Below, piece by piece: positions 30,029 to 38,043 of a DNA stretch of 64,000 bases (the stretch's first letter is position 1; each line of letters starts with the position of its first letter). The notes beneath the pieces are model-generated. The model was given only the letters and a program-made list of their open reading frames with translations, searched no databases and was not told where the DNA came from. Origin of the DNA: Streptomyces sp. NBC_00433 (lineage in GTDB: Bacteria; Actinomycetota; Actinomycetes; Streptomycetales; Streptomycetaceae); contig CP107926.1 in assembly GCA_036015235.1 (NCBI GenBank), forward strand, positions 4,421,501 through 4,485,500, given 5' to 3'. Position numbers and translations under genes: made by a program.

Positions 30029-31253
30029 CGTCCAGGCCGCAGCTTCCGGCGAGGCCCAGCGGCCCCGCGCCGGCGTGATCGCCGATGACGCGGAAGCGCT
30101 CGCCGTCGCCGCCGCGCTCGCCGCCGACTTCCGGACCGGGGCCTCCCGGCGGGACGCCGAACGCGAGCTACCGCACGCCGAGTTGGACCGGCTCACCGCC
30201 ACCGGACTGCTGGCGGTCTCGGTGCCGGCGGCCTACGGCGGCGCGGACGTCAGCCTGGCCACGCTCGCCGAGGTCTTCCGGCTGCTGGCGACCGCCGACG
30301 GCAGCCTCGCGCAGATCCCGCAGAGCCACTTCGTGTACGTCAACGTGCTGCGCGCCCAGGGCACGCCGGCCCAGCAGAGCTTCTTCTACGGGGAGTTGCT
30401 GGCCGGCAAGCGCTTCGGCAATGCCCAGTCCGAGGCCGGCACCAAGCACGTCCAGGACATCCGCACCCGGCTGGAACCAGCCCCCGACGGCGCCGGATAC
30501 GTCCTGACCGGGGTCAAGCACTACTCCACCGGCGCGCTGTTCGCCGACTGGATCCCGGTGCTGGCCCGCGCCGGGGACGAGGGCGCGCTGCACGTCGCCT
30601 TCGTGCCCGCCGACGCACCCGGCGTCACCGTGGTGGACGACTGGGAGGGAATGGGCCAGCGCACCACCGCCAGCGGAACGGTCCGGCTGGAGGGCGTCGA
30701 AGTGCCCGCGGACCGGGTGCTCCCGCATCACCTGACCTTCACCGGGCCGCAACTGCACGGCGCCGTGGCCCAGCTGCTGCACGCCGCCATCGACGCGGGG
30801 ATCGCCGGCGGCGCGCTCGCCGAGGCCGTGGAATTCGTCCGCACCAAGAGCCGCCCGTGGTTCGAGAGCGGCTTCGAGACCGCGGCGGAGGACCCGCTGC
30901 TGATCCAGCGCGTCGGCGAACTCGCCCTCCAGGTGCGGGCGTCGGACGCGCTGCTGACCGCGGCGGCCCGCGCGGTGGACGCCGCCCGCGCCGACCTGAC
31001 CGACGACAGCGCCGCCGAGGCGTCCATCGCGGTGGCGGCGGCCAAGGCCTTCGCGGCGACCGCCGCGGTGGAGGTGTCGGGCGCGCTGTTCGAGCTGGCC
31101 GGCACCCGCTCGGCGGCCGGCTCGCTGAATCTGAACCGCTACTGGCGGGACGCGCGCACCCACACGCTGCACGACCCGGCGCGGTGGAAGGTGCAGCACC
31201 TCGGCCGGTACGTGCTCAGCGGGATCCGCCCGCCGCGGCACGGGCTGCTCTAG
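30000..31253 (+). CDS. SfnB-family sulfur-acquisition oxidoreductase
   Basis: This 417-aa acyl-CoA dehydrogenase-fold flavoprotein resembles the SfnB family. It has ADFRTGASRRDAERELPHAELDRLTATGLLAVSVPAAYGGADVS, LAQIPQSHFVYVNVLRAQGT, GKRFGNAQSEAGTKHVQDIRT, GVKHYSTGALFADWIPVLA and YWRDARTHTLHDPARWKVQHLG. SfnB proteins belong to sulfone/sulfonate utilisation clusters; their exact reaction is poorly defined. GTG 30000 is placed by AGGAGG at 29989-29994. It is a distant paralogue of the 28049 gene, with matching C-terminal phrases. The FMN reductase overlaps it upstream and the ssuD-like gene follows after 89 bp. Confidence 0.9.
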   Translation: MTAPPRSSTDVQAAASGEAQRPRAGVIADDAEALAVAAALAADFRTGASRRDAERELPHAELDRLTATGLLAVSVPAAYGGADVSLATLAEVFRLLATADGSLAQIPQSHFVYVNVLRAQGTPAQQSFFYGELLAGKRFGNAQSEAGTKHVQDIRTRLEPAPDGAGYVLTGVKHYSTGALFADWIPVLARAGDEGALHVAFVPADAPGVTVVDDWEGMGQRTTASGTVRLEGVEVPADRVLPHHLTFTGPQLHGAVAQLLHAAIDAGIAGGALAEAVEFVRTKSRPWFESGFETAAEDPLLIQRVGELALQVRASDALLTAAARAVDAARADLTDDSAAEASIAVAAAKAFAATAAVEVSGALFELAGTRSAAGSLNLNRYWRDARTHTLHDPARWKVQHLGRYVLSGIRPPRHGLL

Positions 31254-31342
31254 GCCCGCGAAGGCGGCCCGCAGTCCACCCGGCGTCCGCGCCACCAGAT
31301 GCCGCGCCTCGCCGCGCCGCGTACCCGAAACGGAGACCTCTC

Positions 31343-32503
31343 GTGACCCTGACCTTCCACTGGTTCCTGCCCACCTACGGTGACAGCCGCCGGGTCGTCG
31401 GCGGTGGCCACGGCACCCCGGCGGGCGCCGCGGGCGGCGACCGGCCGGCGACGCTCGGCTACCTCACCCAGATCGCCCGCGCCGCGGAGGACCTGGGCTT
31501 CGTCGGCGCGCTCACCCCGACGGGGGCGTGGTGCGAGGACGCCTGGCTGACCACGGCCATGCTCGCCCAGACCACCGAGCGGCTGAAGTTCCTGGTCGCC
31601 TTCCGCCCCGGCTCGGTCTCGCCGACGCTCGGCGCGCAGATGGCCGCGACCTTCCAGCGGCACTCCGGCGGGCGGCTGCTGCTCAACGTGGTCACCGGCG
31701 GCGAGAGCCACGAGCAGCGTGCCTACGGCGACTTCCTCGACAAGGACGCGCGCTACGCCCGCACCGGTGAGTTCCTGCACATCGTGCGGGAGTTGTGGGC
31801 GGGCCGCACGGTCGACCTGGCCGGCGAGCACCTGCGGGTGGAGGGGGCCAGGCTCAGCCGGGTGCCGGACCCGGTGCCGGAGGTCTACTTCGGCGGTTCC
31901 TCGCCGGCCGCCGGCGACGTCGCGGCGCGGTACAGCGACGTGTACCTCACCTGGGGCGAGCCGCCGGCCGCCGTCGCGGAGAAGATCAGCTGGATCCGGG
32001 CGCTGGCCGACAAGGCGGGCCGGCAGGTCAGGTTCGGCATCCGGCTGCACGTCATCCCGCGCGACACCGCCGCGCAGGCGTGGGCCGAGGCGGAGCGGCT
32101 GCTGGCCGGTTTCGACCCCGCCGCCATCGCCGCCGTCCAGGCGGGGCTGGCCCGCAGCGAGTCCGAGGGCCAGCGGCGGATGCTGGCGCTGCACGGCGGC
32201 AGCACGGCCGATCTGGAAATCTCGCCGAACCTGTGGGCCGGCATCGGCCTGGTCCGAGGCGGCGCCGGCACCGCGCTGGTCGGCAGCCACACCGAGGTCG
32301 CCGACCGGATCGCGGACTACCACGCCCTGGGCATCGACGAGTTCGTGCTGTCCGGTCACCCGCACGTGGAGGAGGCGTACTGGTTCGGCGAGGGCGTGCT
32401 CCCCCTGCTGCGCGCCCGCGGCCTGTGGACCCACCCCCTCGACACCGTCCCCGGCGCGCGGGACACCGCCCCCGCCGAGATCCCCTTCGCCGGCCGCACC
32501 TGA
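31343..32503 (+). CDS. ssuD: SsuD-type FMNH2-dependent alkanesulfonate monooxygenase
   Basis: This 386-aa TIM-barrel luciferase-like enzyme contains FHWFLPTYGDSR near the start, GFVGALTPTGAWCEDAWL (Cys near the active site), LKFLVAFRPGSVSPTLGAQMAATFQRHSGGRLLLNVVTGG, DKDARYARTGEFL, EVYFGGSSPAAGDVAARYSDVYLTWGEPP and DEFVLSGHPHVEEAYWFGEGV, the SsuD hallmarks. The family releases sulfite from alkanesulfonates and an aldehyde from the carbon chain. GTG 31343 has GGAG about 10 bp upstream. It is the last gene of the operon; a GCCCGC/GCGGGC hairpin (32507-32523) follows the stop by 4 bp. It would complete the path from dimethyl sulfone to sulfite. Confidence 0.92.
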   Translation: MTLTFHWFLPTYGDSRRVVGGGHGTPAGAAGGDRPATLGYLTQIARAAEDLGFVGALTPTGAWCEDAWLTTAMLAQTTERLKFLVAFRPGSVSPTLGAQMAATFQRHSGGRLLLNVVTGGESHEQRAYGDFLDKDARYARTGEFLHIVRELWAGRTVDLAGEHLRVEGARLSRVPDPVPEVYFGGSSPAAGDVAARYSDVYLTWGEPPAAVAEKISWIRALADKAGRQVRFGIRLHVIPRDTAAQAWAEAERLLAGFDPAAIAAVQAGLARSESEGQRRMLALHGGSTADLEISPNLWAGIGLVRGGAGTALVGSHTEVADRIADYHALGIDEFVLSGHPHVEEAYWFGEGVLPLLRARGLWTHPLDTVPGARDTAPAEIPFAGRT

Positions 32504-33069
32504 ACGGCCCGCGGCCCGCGGGCTCCCCGGCCGGGAAGCGGCGAGCCGGTCAGCCGGTCAGCTCCCGGGTGATGGCGTCTTGCAGCCAGTCGCAGCCGGC
32601 TGTTCTTCGCCGGGCCTTCCCCGCTCGCCGACGCCGGGGCCCGTGAGCGTGCCCTGGACCGGGCGCGGGGCGCGGGGCACACTCCGGGAGGCCTTCGCCG
32701 AACGCCTGCCGGCGGACCCGCCCCCCGTCCCGACACGGGGCACGCGACGAGTGCCCACCCCGGCCCAAGGGCTGATCCCGGGTCCGCGACCCTTCCGGCC
32801 TTCACACGCGCCGCTTTCTGCGTCGCCTCCGCCATTCGCGCATACGGTCTAACCGAATGCCACGCTCTTCACTCTTCTGCCGCGTCCTGGTCCAACCCCC
32901 GCACTCGTTGATGACGGTGTGAACACGCCCCCTGGCCAATCGACTTCCGAGGATGCGGACCGCCTGTTCCCGGGCTCCGCTCCATCTCCGCAGACGTTCA
33001 CTCCCGTGGACGGCGTGGAGGACTCGATGAGCGCTCGCCCTCGGGACTCGCACCACGGACGGCCCCACC
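32504..33069. other. intergenic region after the sulfur operon
   Basis: A GCCCGC-GGCCC-GCGGGC hairpin at 32507-32523 is a plausible terminator. On the minus strand, 32550-32600 reads CDWLQDAITRELTG and stop, which looks like the tail of a lost gene. Nothing else is assignable before the DUF2637 gene. Confidence 0.4.
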
Positions 33070-33732
33070 ATGTATGAATACGACACTTACAGGGTGTTGG
33101 ACCCCGACTGGGTCGCTCCCCGGCCGGTGCAGTTGCCGGAGCCCTTTCCCGAAGCGCAGCCCGACGACACCGGAACGCAATGGGACATCGATGCCGAGTT
33201 CGAGTACCTGTTCCAGTCGCCGGTCCCGGCGGCGGCCCCGCCGCCCCAGGCGGCCCGGCCCGCCATGCCACGGGTCAACCACCGCCGCAGACGTCCGCGC
33301 GTCGTGCGGGTGCGGCGGTCGGCCGTCCTCGGGATGGCCATCGCGGGGGTCACCGCCGCGGTCACCGGCACGGTGAGCGTGCTCGGCGCGATGGTCGCCT
33401 ACGCTCCGCTGCGCCAGCTGGCCACCCCGACCACCGAGGGCCTGGCCTCCTCGTGGCCGCTGCTGGTGTACGGCCCGTGGCTCGTCGGCAGCCTGTCCAT
33501 CCTGAACGCCGCCGCGAACCGGCGTTCAGAGCGGGCGGGGTGGGCCGCGATGATCCTCTTCTCCGTGATCGCCACGGCTCTGTGCGTCGTCCACGCCCCG
33601 AGAACGGTCACCGCGAGCGCCGTCGCCGGCCTGCCCCCCTTCTCCGCGCTGGCCAGCTTCCTGCTCCTCTCCCGCCAGATCACCCTTCTTCGCCCCCGCC
33701 GGACGAAGCTCCCGCACCAGCGCAAACACTGA
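33070..33732 (+). CDS. DUF2637 (SpdB-like) membrane protein
   Basis: This 220-aa protein has a soluble, Pro-rich N-terminus (residues 1-80, acidic then basic RRRRPRVVRVRR) and four predicted transmembrane helices: VLGMAIAGVTAAVTGTVSVLG, SSWPLLVYGPWLVGSLSIL, AAMILFSVIATALCVVHA and VAGLPPFSALASFLLLS. The GPWLVGSLSILNAAANRR stretch and overall helix spacing match the DUF2637 family. That family is common in Streptomyces plasmids and integrative elements, where relatives (SpdB) help plasmid spread; chromosomal copies have unknown roles. ATG 33070 lacks a strong ribosome site. The following gene starts 53 bp later and may be cotranscribed. Confidence 0.8.
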   Translation: MYEYDTYRVLDPDWVAPRPVQLPEPFPEAQPDDTGTQWDIDAEFEYLFQSPVPAAAPPPQAARPAMPRVNHRRRRPRVVRVRRSAVLGMAIAGVTAAVTGTVSVLGAMVAYAPLRQLATPTTEGLASSWPLLVYGPWLVGSLSILNAAANRRSERAGWAAMILFSVIATALCVVHAPRTVTASAVAGLPPFSALASFLLLSRQITLLRPRRTKLPHQRKH

Positions 33733-33785
33733 CCCCGGCGAAAGACGGAAAGGTCGGCGTGCGCCTCAAGGAGAACGACCGGACG

Positions 33786-34475
33786 ATGATTGAAAACCCG
33801 CGGACAGAAGGCTGGTTCGTCTGGGGCATGCACTCCACCGACCTTCCCGACGCCCCGGGCGTCCCCCTTCTGGTGGTGGAGCTCCCCGCAGTCAAGGAAA
33901 TGATCGAGATGCTCGCGCAGGGATACGTCACCGGGCACGAACTCCACGAGGCGCTGGACGCCTTCGCCCAGCGGATCAGCCCGCCGGACTCCCCGAGCTA
34001 CTACACCGAGAGGGAGACCACCGGCTACGACTGCCCGCACGCCTGCCCCGTGTGCGCCGACGCGAGAGCGGAGTTCGACGCGATCGCGACCGAGTCGTTC
34101 ATGCACAAGGTGCGGCTCGCCGATCCGGACCGCTACCCCTACGCGGCAGGCAAGAACACCCTGCACCGGAGCGACTGCCCCCGGGTCGCGCGGTATGTCG
34201 GCCGGGCGGAACTGGTGGGTTCGGCATGGTCCCTCGCCTGCCTGCCCGCCTTCGCCCACCACGGGGTGTGCAGCACCACGTGGGCGGCCGGGATGAAGGT
34301 CATGACGGCGGAGGAGGCCACGGAATGGGTGAGGTGGCAGACCGACCCCCGCCAGGGCACCGGCTACAAACTCTGCTGCCACTGCCTGTCCCCCGTCCCC
34401 GGGCCCGCGGCCGACGAGGAGAGCACGTTCGAGGTCAACTACTGGCCCGCGGACAGCACGGCCACGTGGGGCTGA
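33786..34475 (+). CDS. cysteine-rich hypothetical protein
   Basis: This 229-aa soluble protein has two zinc-site-like cysteine groups: YDCPHACPVCADARAEF in the middle and LCCHCLSPVPG near the C-terminus. Between them is LHRSDCPRVARYVG, and CSTTWAAGM lies nearby. I do not recognise a named family. The LHRSDCPRV phrase resembles short cysteine/histidine motifs seen near endonuclease-associated domains, but there is no clear catalytic set. ATG 33786 is used, with AAGGAG about 12 bp upstream; GTG 33759 is an alternative start. It follows the DUF2637 gene at short distance, which suggests a two-gene unit. Function unknown. Confidence 0.7.
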   Translation: MIENPRTEGWFVWGMHSTDLPDAPGVPLLVVELPAVKEMIEMLAQGYVTGHELHEALDAFAQRISPPDSPSYYTERETTGYDCPHACPVCADARAEFDAIATESFMHKVRLADPDRYPYAAGKNTLHRSDCPRVARYVGRAELVGSAWSLACLPAFAHHGVCSTTWAAGMKVMTAEEATEWVRWQTDPRQGTGYKLCCHCLSPVPGPAADEESTFEVNYWPADSTATWG

Positions 34476-34517
34476 GTCCTCCGCGGAACACCGGCACGTC
34501 GCCCCCGGTCGCGCTGC

Positions 34518-34880
34518 TCAGGAGTCGTAGGGATTCCGCATCGCGTGGCGGCGCCGGGCAGCTGCGAGGACGTCCTGCGGGAAGCGGTCGCCGGCTACGT
34601 AGTGGCGGCCCTTGGTCCGGCCGACGGCAGCGAGGATGCCCGACCTGACGAGGCCCTGCATGTCCCGAGTGGCCTGCTGAGAGTTCAGCCCTTCGCTCTT
34701 TTCGTAGCGCGAGCGGCGCACGCGTCCGGCTATGGCCACTTCGTGCAGGGCGGCCGACTTCACGGAGCACCTTGTAGTAGTCCCAGGTGTTCCCGGGCAT
34801 CCCCAGCCATTCCTCGATGGAGGAGAACGCGGGCGCGAGAACGTGCTGCCGGGCGATGACGAGGGTTTGCAGGCTGCGGG
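34518..34880 (-). pseudogene. Fic-family protein remnant (internal deletion and frameshift)
   Basis: The minus strand reads SLQTLVIARQHVLAPAFSSIEEWLGMPGNTWDYYKVLREVG in one frame. It then switches frame to ALHEVAIAGRVRRSRYEKSEGLNSQQATRDMQGLVRSGILAAVGRTKGRHYVAGDRF. Both pieces are typical of a Fic (AMP-transferase-fold) protein: the region before the second half of the Fic domain, and the C-terminal winged helix. The catalytic HPFxxGNGR core is missing and nothing upstream of 34880 fits. It is a dead gene with a middle deletion near 34756. Confidence 0.75.
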
Positions 34881-34976
34881 ACGACTCACCACGGACGACC
34901 CCGTGGTGGCGGGCCGCACCGGGACGGGTGCCGGGATGCCTTGGCCCGGGGCGATACCGCGTGGAAGGCTGGCGCG

Positions 34977-35795
34977 ATGCGCAAGGACCTCCTGGACTGG
35001 ACTGCTGTCGCCGCTGAGAACTTCGCCTTCCCCACCGGGGTCGCGCCGCGGCTGATCGGCGACGAGTTGGCGGCGATGCTCGTCTCCCCCGACCCGCGGG
35101 TGCGCGACGAGCACGCCTACACGGCAGCCGCCGGCTGGATCCGCGCCGGGCATCTCGACGATGTGCTGGTCGCCATGGGCGACACCGCCGCCGAGCGCTT
35201 CACCCATCCCGAGGTCCAGGCACGCGCGTTCGCGCCGCTGGTGCTCAAGTGCGTGCTGGCCAGGGGCCAGAGGCTGCCGGGCGCCGTGCCGGAAGCGGTC
35301 GCGCTCCGCTGGTACGCCGGCTTCGCCGCCTGGTATCCGTACGAGGCCGACACCCGCGGCTGGGACGACACGACGGGCTGGCTGCACGCCGTCGCCCACG
35401 GCGCCGACGCGGCCGCGGCCTTCGCCGCCGCGCTGCCCGACCGCCGCACCGCCCTGCTGGAGCTGTGCGCACACCGCATGACGGCCCGGCCCACCGGCTA
35501 CCGCTACGTCCAGTTCGAGGACGCGCGGCTGGCCGCGGCGATCACCCGCACCCTCCTCGCGCCCGGACTCACCGCCGAGCAGGCGACGGGCTGGCTCGAC
35601 GTGGTGGCGGCCGCCTTCGCGGACGGCGGCCCCGGCGCCGTCCCGGCATGGGCCTTCAACACCTTCGCCACCCTGCAGTCCCTGCACCTCCACCTGAACC
35701 GCGGCCTGGCCGAGGGCGGTGTCCCGCCGCACGCCGCCGAAGTGACCGCCCGCGTCACCGAGATCCTCCGCCTGCCCTACCACTGGCTGGGCTGA
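34977..35795 (+). CDS. DUF2785 domain protein
   Basis: This 272-aa soluble, Ala-rich, helical protein contains AFPTGVAPRLIGDELAAMLVSPDPRVRDEHAYTAAAGWIRAGHLD, DTRGWDDTTGWLHAVAHGADAAAAFA and LPDRRTALLELCAHRM. These match the DUF2785 family, made of HEAT-like helical repeats with the conserved GWxHAVAHGAD. No enzymatic function has been assigned to my knowledge. ATG 34977 is chosen over 34941 because it gives the usual M-x-K-D-x-L start and has GGAAGG about 10 bp upstream. It has no obvious operon partner. Converging and diverging neighbours are unrelated. Confidence 0.82.
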   Translation: MRKDLLDWTAVAAENFAFPTGVAPRLIGDELAAMLVSPDPRVRDEHAYTAAAGWIRAGHLDDVLVAMGDTAAERFTHPEVQARAFAPLVLKCVLARGQRLPGAVPEAVALRWYAGFAAWYPYEADTRGWDDTTGWLHAVAHGADAAAAFAAALPDRRTALLELCAHRMTARPTGYRYVQFEDARLAAAITRTLLAPGLTAEQATGWLDVVAAAFADGGPGAVPAWAFNTFATLQSLHLHLNRGLAEGGVPPHAAEVTARVTEILRLPYHWLG

Positions 35796-35918
35796 GGCGG
35801 CGCCGCGACGACCTGCTCCAAATCGCAGCGCCCCGCCGTGGTCAGTCCAGGAGGCCTGGCCCGCACGGCGAAAGGCCCCGGGCGTGAGGCTCGGGGCCGG
35901 ACGGTGTGCGAGGAGCCG

Positions 35919-36272
35919 TCAGTTGCGCGGCGTCCCGTAGTACGTACCGACCTGCTCGCGGTAGCCGGCGTCGTCCTCGGTGGCCCTGCTCCTGTCGAAC
36001 TCGGGGGCGTTCTTGATGTCGTCCTTGGAGCGGGCGACCAGGATCCGCCGCTTCAGGACGTCCACCGAGGTGACCGTGCCCGCCGGGAGCAGGACGTGCT
36101 TGCCGAGGATCCAGATCCCGGTGTCCACGACGAGGTAGGAGGAGTCGACGGTGTCGGAATACTTGGAGACCCTGCCGATCCCGCCGTCGGTCGCCTCGAC
36201 CTTGAAGCCGCTCAGGTCCGATCCCGCGCGGTGGCCGGCCGTCGCCTGGTAGGCCCACATCTTGTCAGTCAC
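35919..36272 (-). CDS. PRC-barrel domain protein
   Basis: This 117-aa protein has a small beta-barrel: MWAYQATAGHRAGSDLSGFKVEATDGGIGRVSKYSD, then SSYLVVDTGIWILGKHVLLPAGTVTSVDVLKRRILVARSKDDIKNAPEFD. The VEATDGxIGxV and VLLPAGTVxxVD phrases define the PRC-barrel family, related to the barrel of RimM and photosynthetic reaction centre H subunits. The role in Streptomyces is unknown, possibly stress-related. GTG 36272 with AGAGG upstream is preferred; ATG 36284 is possible. It is divergent from the SpoIIE-type phosphatase gene, with GCCGCCGTAT tandem repeats (36381-36406) between them. Confidence 0.85.
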   Translation of the reverse strand: MTDKMWAYQATAGHRAGSDLSGFKVEATDGGIGRVSKYSDTVDSSYLVVDTGIWILGKHVLLPAGTVTSVDVLKRRILVARSKDDIKNAPEFDRSRATEDDAGYREQVGTYYGTPRN

Positions 36273-36380
36273 TGGGTGACCTCTCATAGCTTGGGTGCGT
36301 TGCTGGGAATCCCGTCTCAGGGATCGGTGAACGCCCCTCCGCCCGTGTCTGCCCCGAAAGCGGGGGTTCACACCGGCATG

Positions 36381-36417
36381 CCGCCGTATGCCGCCGTATG
36401 CCGCCGCGCTTCGGCGG
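36381..36417. repeat. CCGCCGTATG tandem repeats and a small hairpin
   Basis: CCGCCGTATG occurs twice (36381, 36391). A third CCGCCG then pairs with CGGCGG (36401-36406 with 36412-36417). This lies in the divergent promoter region of the PRC-barrel and phosphatase genes. Confidence 0.6.
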
Positions 36418-36430
36418 CGGATCGGGACCG

Positions 36431-37690
36431 ATGGTGTTATGTGGTGACGTGAACGTACAGCGGCGCCGGTTCCAGGAGATCCCGGTCGACCGGTCGGAGG
36501 GATTCGGGGAGCGCCTGCTGGGGGTGCTGCTCGACCGCGCCCACGAGATGCCGCCGGACCTCATCGCCCCGCTGGTCGCGGAGGAGGTGGCCAGGTTCGG
36601 CGGCCGCGACGTGTCCGTACTGCTCCAGGACTACGAGCAGTTGATGCTCATGCCGCTGCCCGGCCGGGGGCTCACGGTCGGGGCGCCGCAGCCCATCGGC
36701 GAATCCCCCGCGGGGGCGGCCTTCCTGGGGGCGCGGACCGTCGAGGTGCCGCAGGACGGCGGGACGAGGATGTTCCTGCCGCTGCTGGACGGCAGCGACC
36801 AGGTGGGGGTCATGGCCCTCACCCTGGACACGGTGGGTGACGACGACCGGCGGCTGCTGCGCCGGCTGGCCGGGCTGGTCGCCGACATGGTGGTCACCAA
36901 GGACAGCTACACCGACCTCTTCACCCTGGCCCGGCGGCGGGCCCCGATGAGCGTGGCCGCCGAGATCCAGTGGTCGCTGCTCCCGCCGCTGCGCATGGCC
37001 GTTCCCCAGGTGGAGATCGCCGGGATTCTGGAGCCCGCCTACGACGTGGCGGGCGACAGCTTCGACTACGCCCTGAACGGCGACGTCCTGCACCTCGCCA
37101 TGATCGACGCGATGGGGCACGGGCTGAGCGCCGCCGTCATGGCCACCGCCGCCATCGGTGCCTACCGGCACTCCAGGAGGAGCGACGTCGGCCTGTCCGG
37201 GATCTACGCCTACATGGACGAGGTCATCGCCGAGCAGTTCGGGCCGGAGCAGTTCGTCACGGCCCAGATGATGCGGCTGAACGTGGCCACCGGCCACCTC
37301 CAGTGGGTCAACGCCGGCCACCCGTGGCCCCTGCTCATCCGCGGCGACGAGGTCGTCGGGGAGCTGGAGGGCAGTACGACCCTCCCGGTCGGATTCGGCG
37401 GCCAGGAACCCCTCGTCAGCGAGCGGACCCTGCGGCCCGGCGACCGCGTGCTGTGCTTCACCGACGGCCTCGTCGAGGAGCACTCCAGCGGGGGCGAGGA
37501 GTTCGGCCTCCCCCAGCTCATCGAGGTCATCTGCGACGTCGCGCGACGCCGGCCCGGCACCCGGGCCATGGTGCGCGACCTCTCACGCGCGCTGAAACGG
37601 GCCCGCGGCGGCGTCACCAGCGACGACGCGACGATCCTGCTCGTGGAATGGCGCGGCGGCACCGCGGACCACCTGACGGTGCTCGACTGA
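36431..37690 (+). CDS. GAF-like plus SpoIIE/PP2C serine phosphatase
   Basis: This 419-aa cytoplasmic protein has an N-terminal GAF-like sensor half (residues 20-165: DVSVLLQDYEQLMLMPLPG, GGTRMFLPLLDGSDQVGVMALTL). The C-terminal SpoIIE-type PP2C domain (residues 175-410) carries the metal-binding acids: EPAYDVAGDSFDY, MIDAMGHGLSAAVMA, LCFTDGLVEEHS and GVTSDDATILLVEW. Such phosphatases dephosphorylate anti-sigma-factor antagonists (STAS proteins) and thereby free stress sigma factors. The target is unknown because no kinase or STAS gene is adjacent. The start is uncertain: ATG 36431 is used, with ATG 36398 and GTG 36449 as alternatives; none has a strong ribosome site. Confidence 0.88.
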   Translation: MVLCGDVNVQRRRFQEIPVDRSEGFGERLLGVLLDRAHEMPPDLIAPLVAEEVARFGGRDVSVLLQDYEQLMLMPLPGRGLTVGAPQPIGESPAGAAFLGARTVEVPQDGGTRMFLPLLDGSDQVGVMALTLDTVGDDDRRLLRRLAGLVADMVVTKDSYTDLFTLARRRAPMSVAAEIQWSLLPPLRMAVPQVEIAGILEPAYDVAGDSFDYALNGDVLHLAMIDAMGHGLSAAVMATAAIGAYRHSRRSDVGLSGIYAYMDEVIAEQFGPEQFVTAQMMRLNVATGHLQWVNAGHPWPLLIRGDEVVGELEGSTTLPVGFGGQEPLVSERTLRPGDRVLCFTDGLVEEHSSGGEEFGLPQLIEVICDVARRRPGTRAMVRDLSRALKRARGGVTSDDATILLVEWRGGTADHLTVLD

Positions 37691-38043
37691 CACCTGTCGG
37701 CTCTCGGCGCCGGCCCTGACCGAAGGTGGTACGTCCGGGCGGTGGCCGGATCGGCGCCGACGACCGTGGTGCCGGGGCGGCCGGCGAACCGCCCGTCGCC
37801 GGCGATGTGGTCCAGCCCGGCCTCCCCGGGAGCCCGGCAGGCGAAATCGATCCGCCCCGCGTCACCACCCACGACGTCCCCTTCTCCGTGCGCCGTCCCG
37901 CCGGACGGGATCCGGCGCGCGTCCCCGCTCCGGGCGGACCCGTCGAGCACGCACCGCGACCTTACGGCCGGTGTAGCGCGGGTGATATGGCGTCAGGGCG
38001 GTGCTAATGTCGCGCTCACCATGCTTCCGGGGGGGAGACTCAC
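37691..38043. other. intergenic region, no gene recognised
   Basis: These 353 bp between the phosphatase and the FG-GAP protein contain no supportable open frame. The last 60 bp (GTGATATGGCGTCAG, then GTGCTAATGTCGC) are the likely promoter of the downstream gene. Confidence 0.4.
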
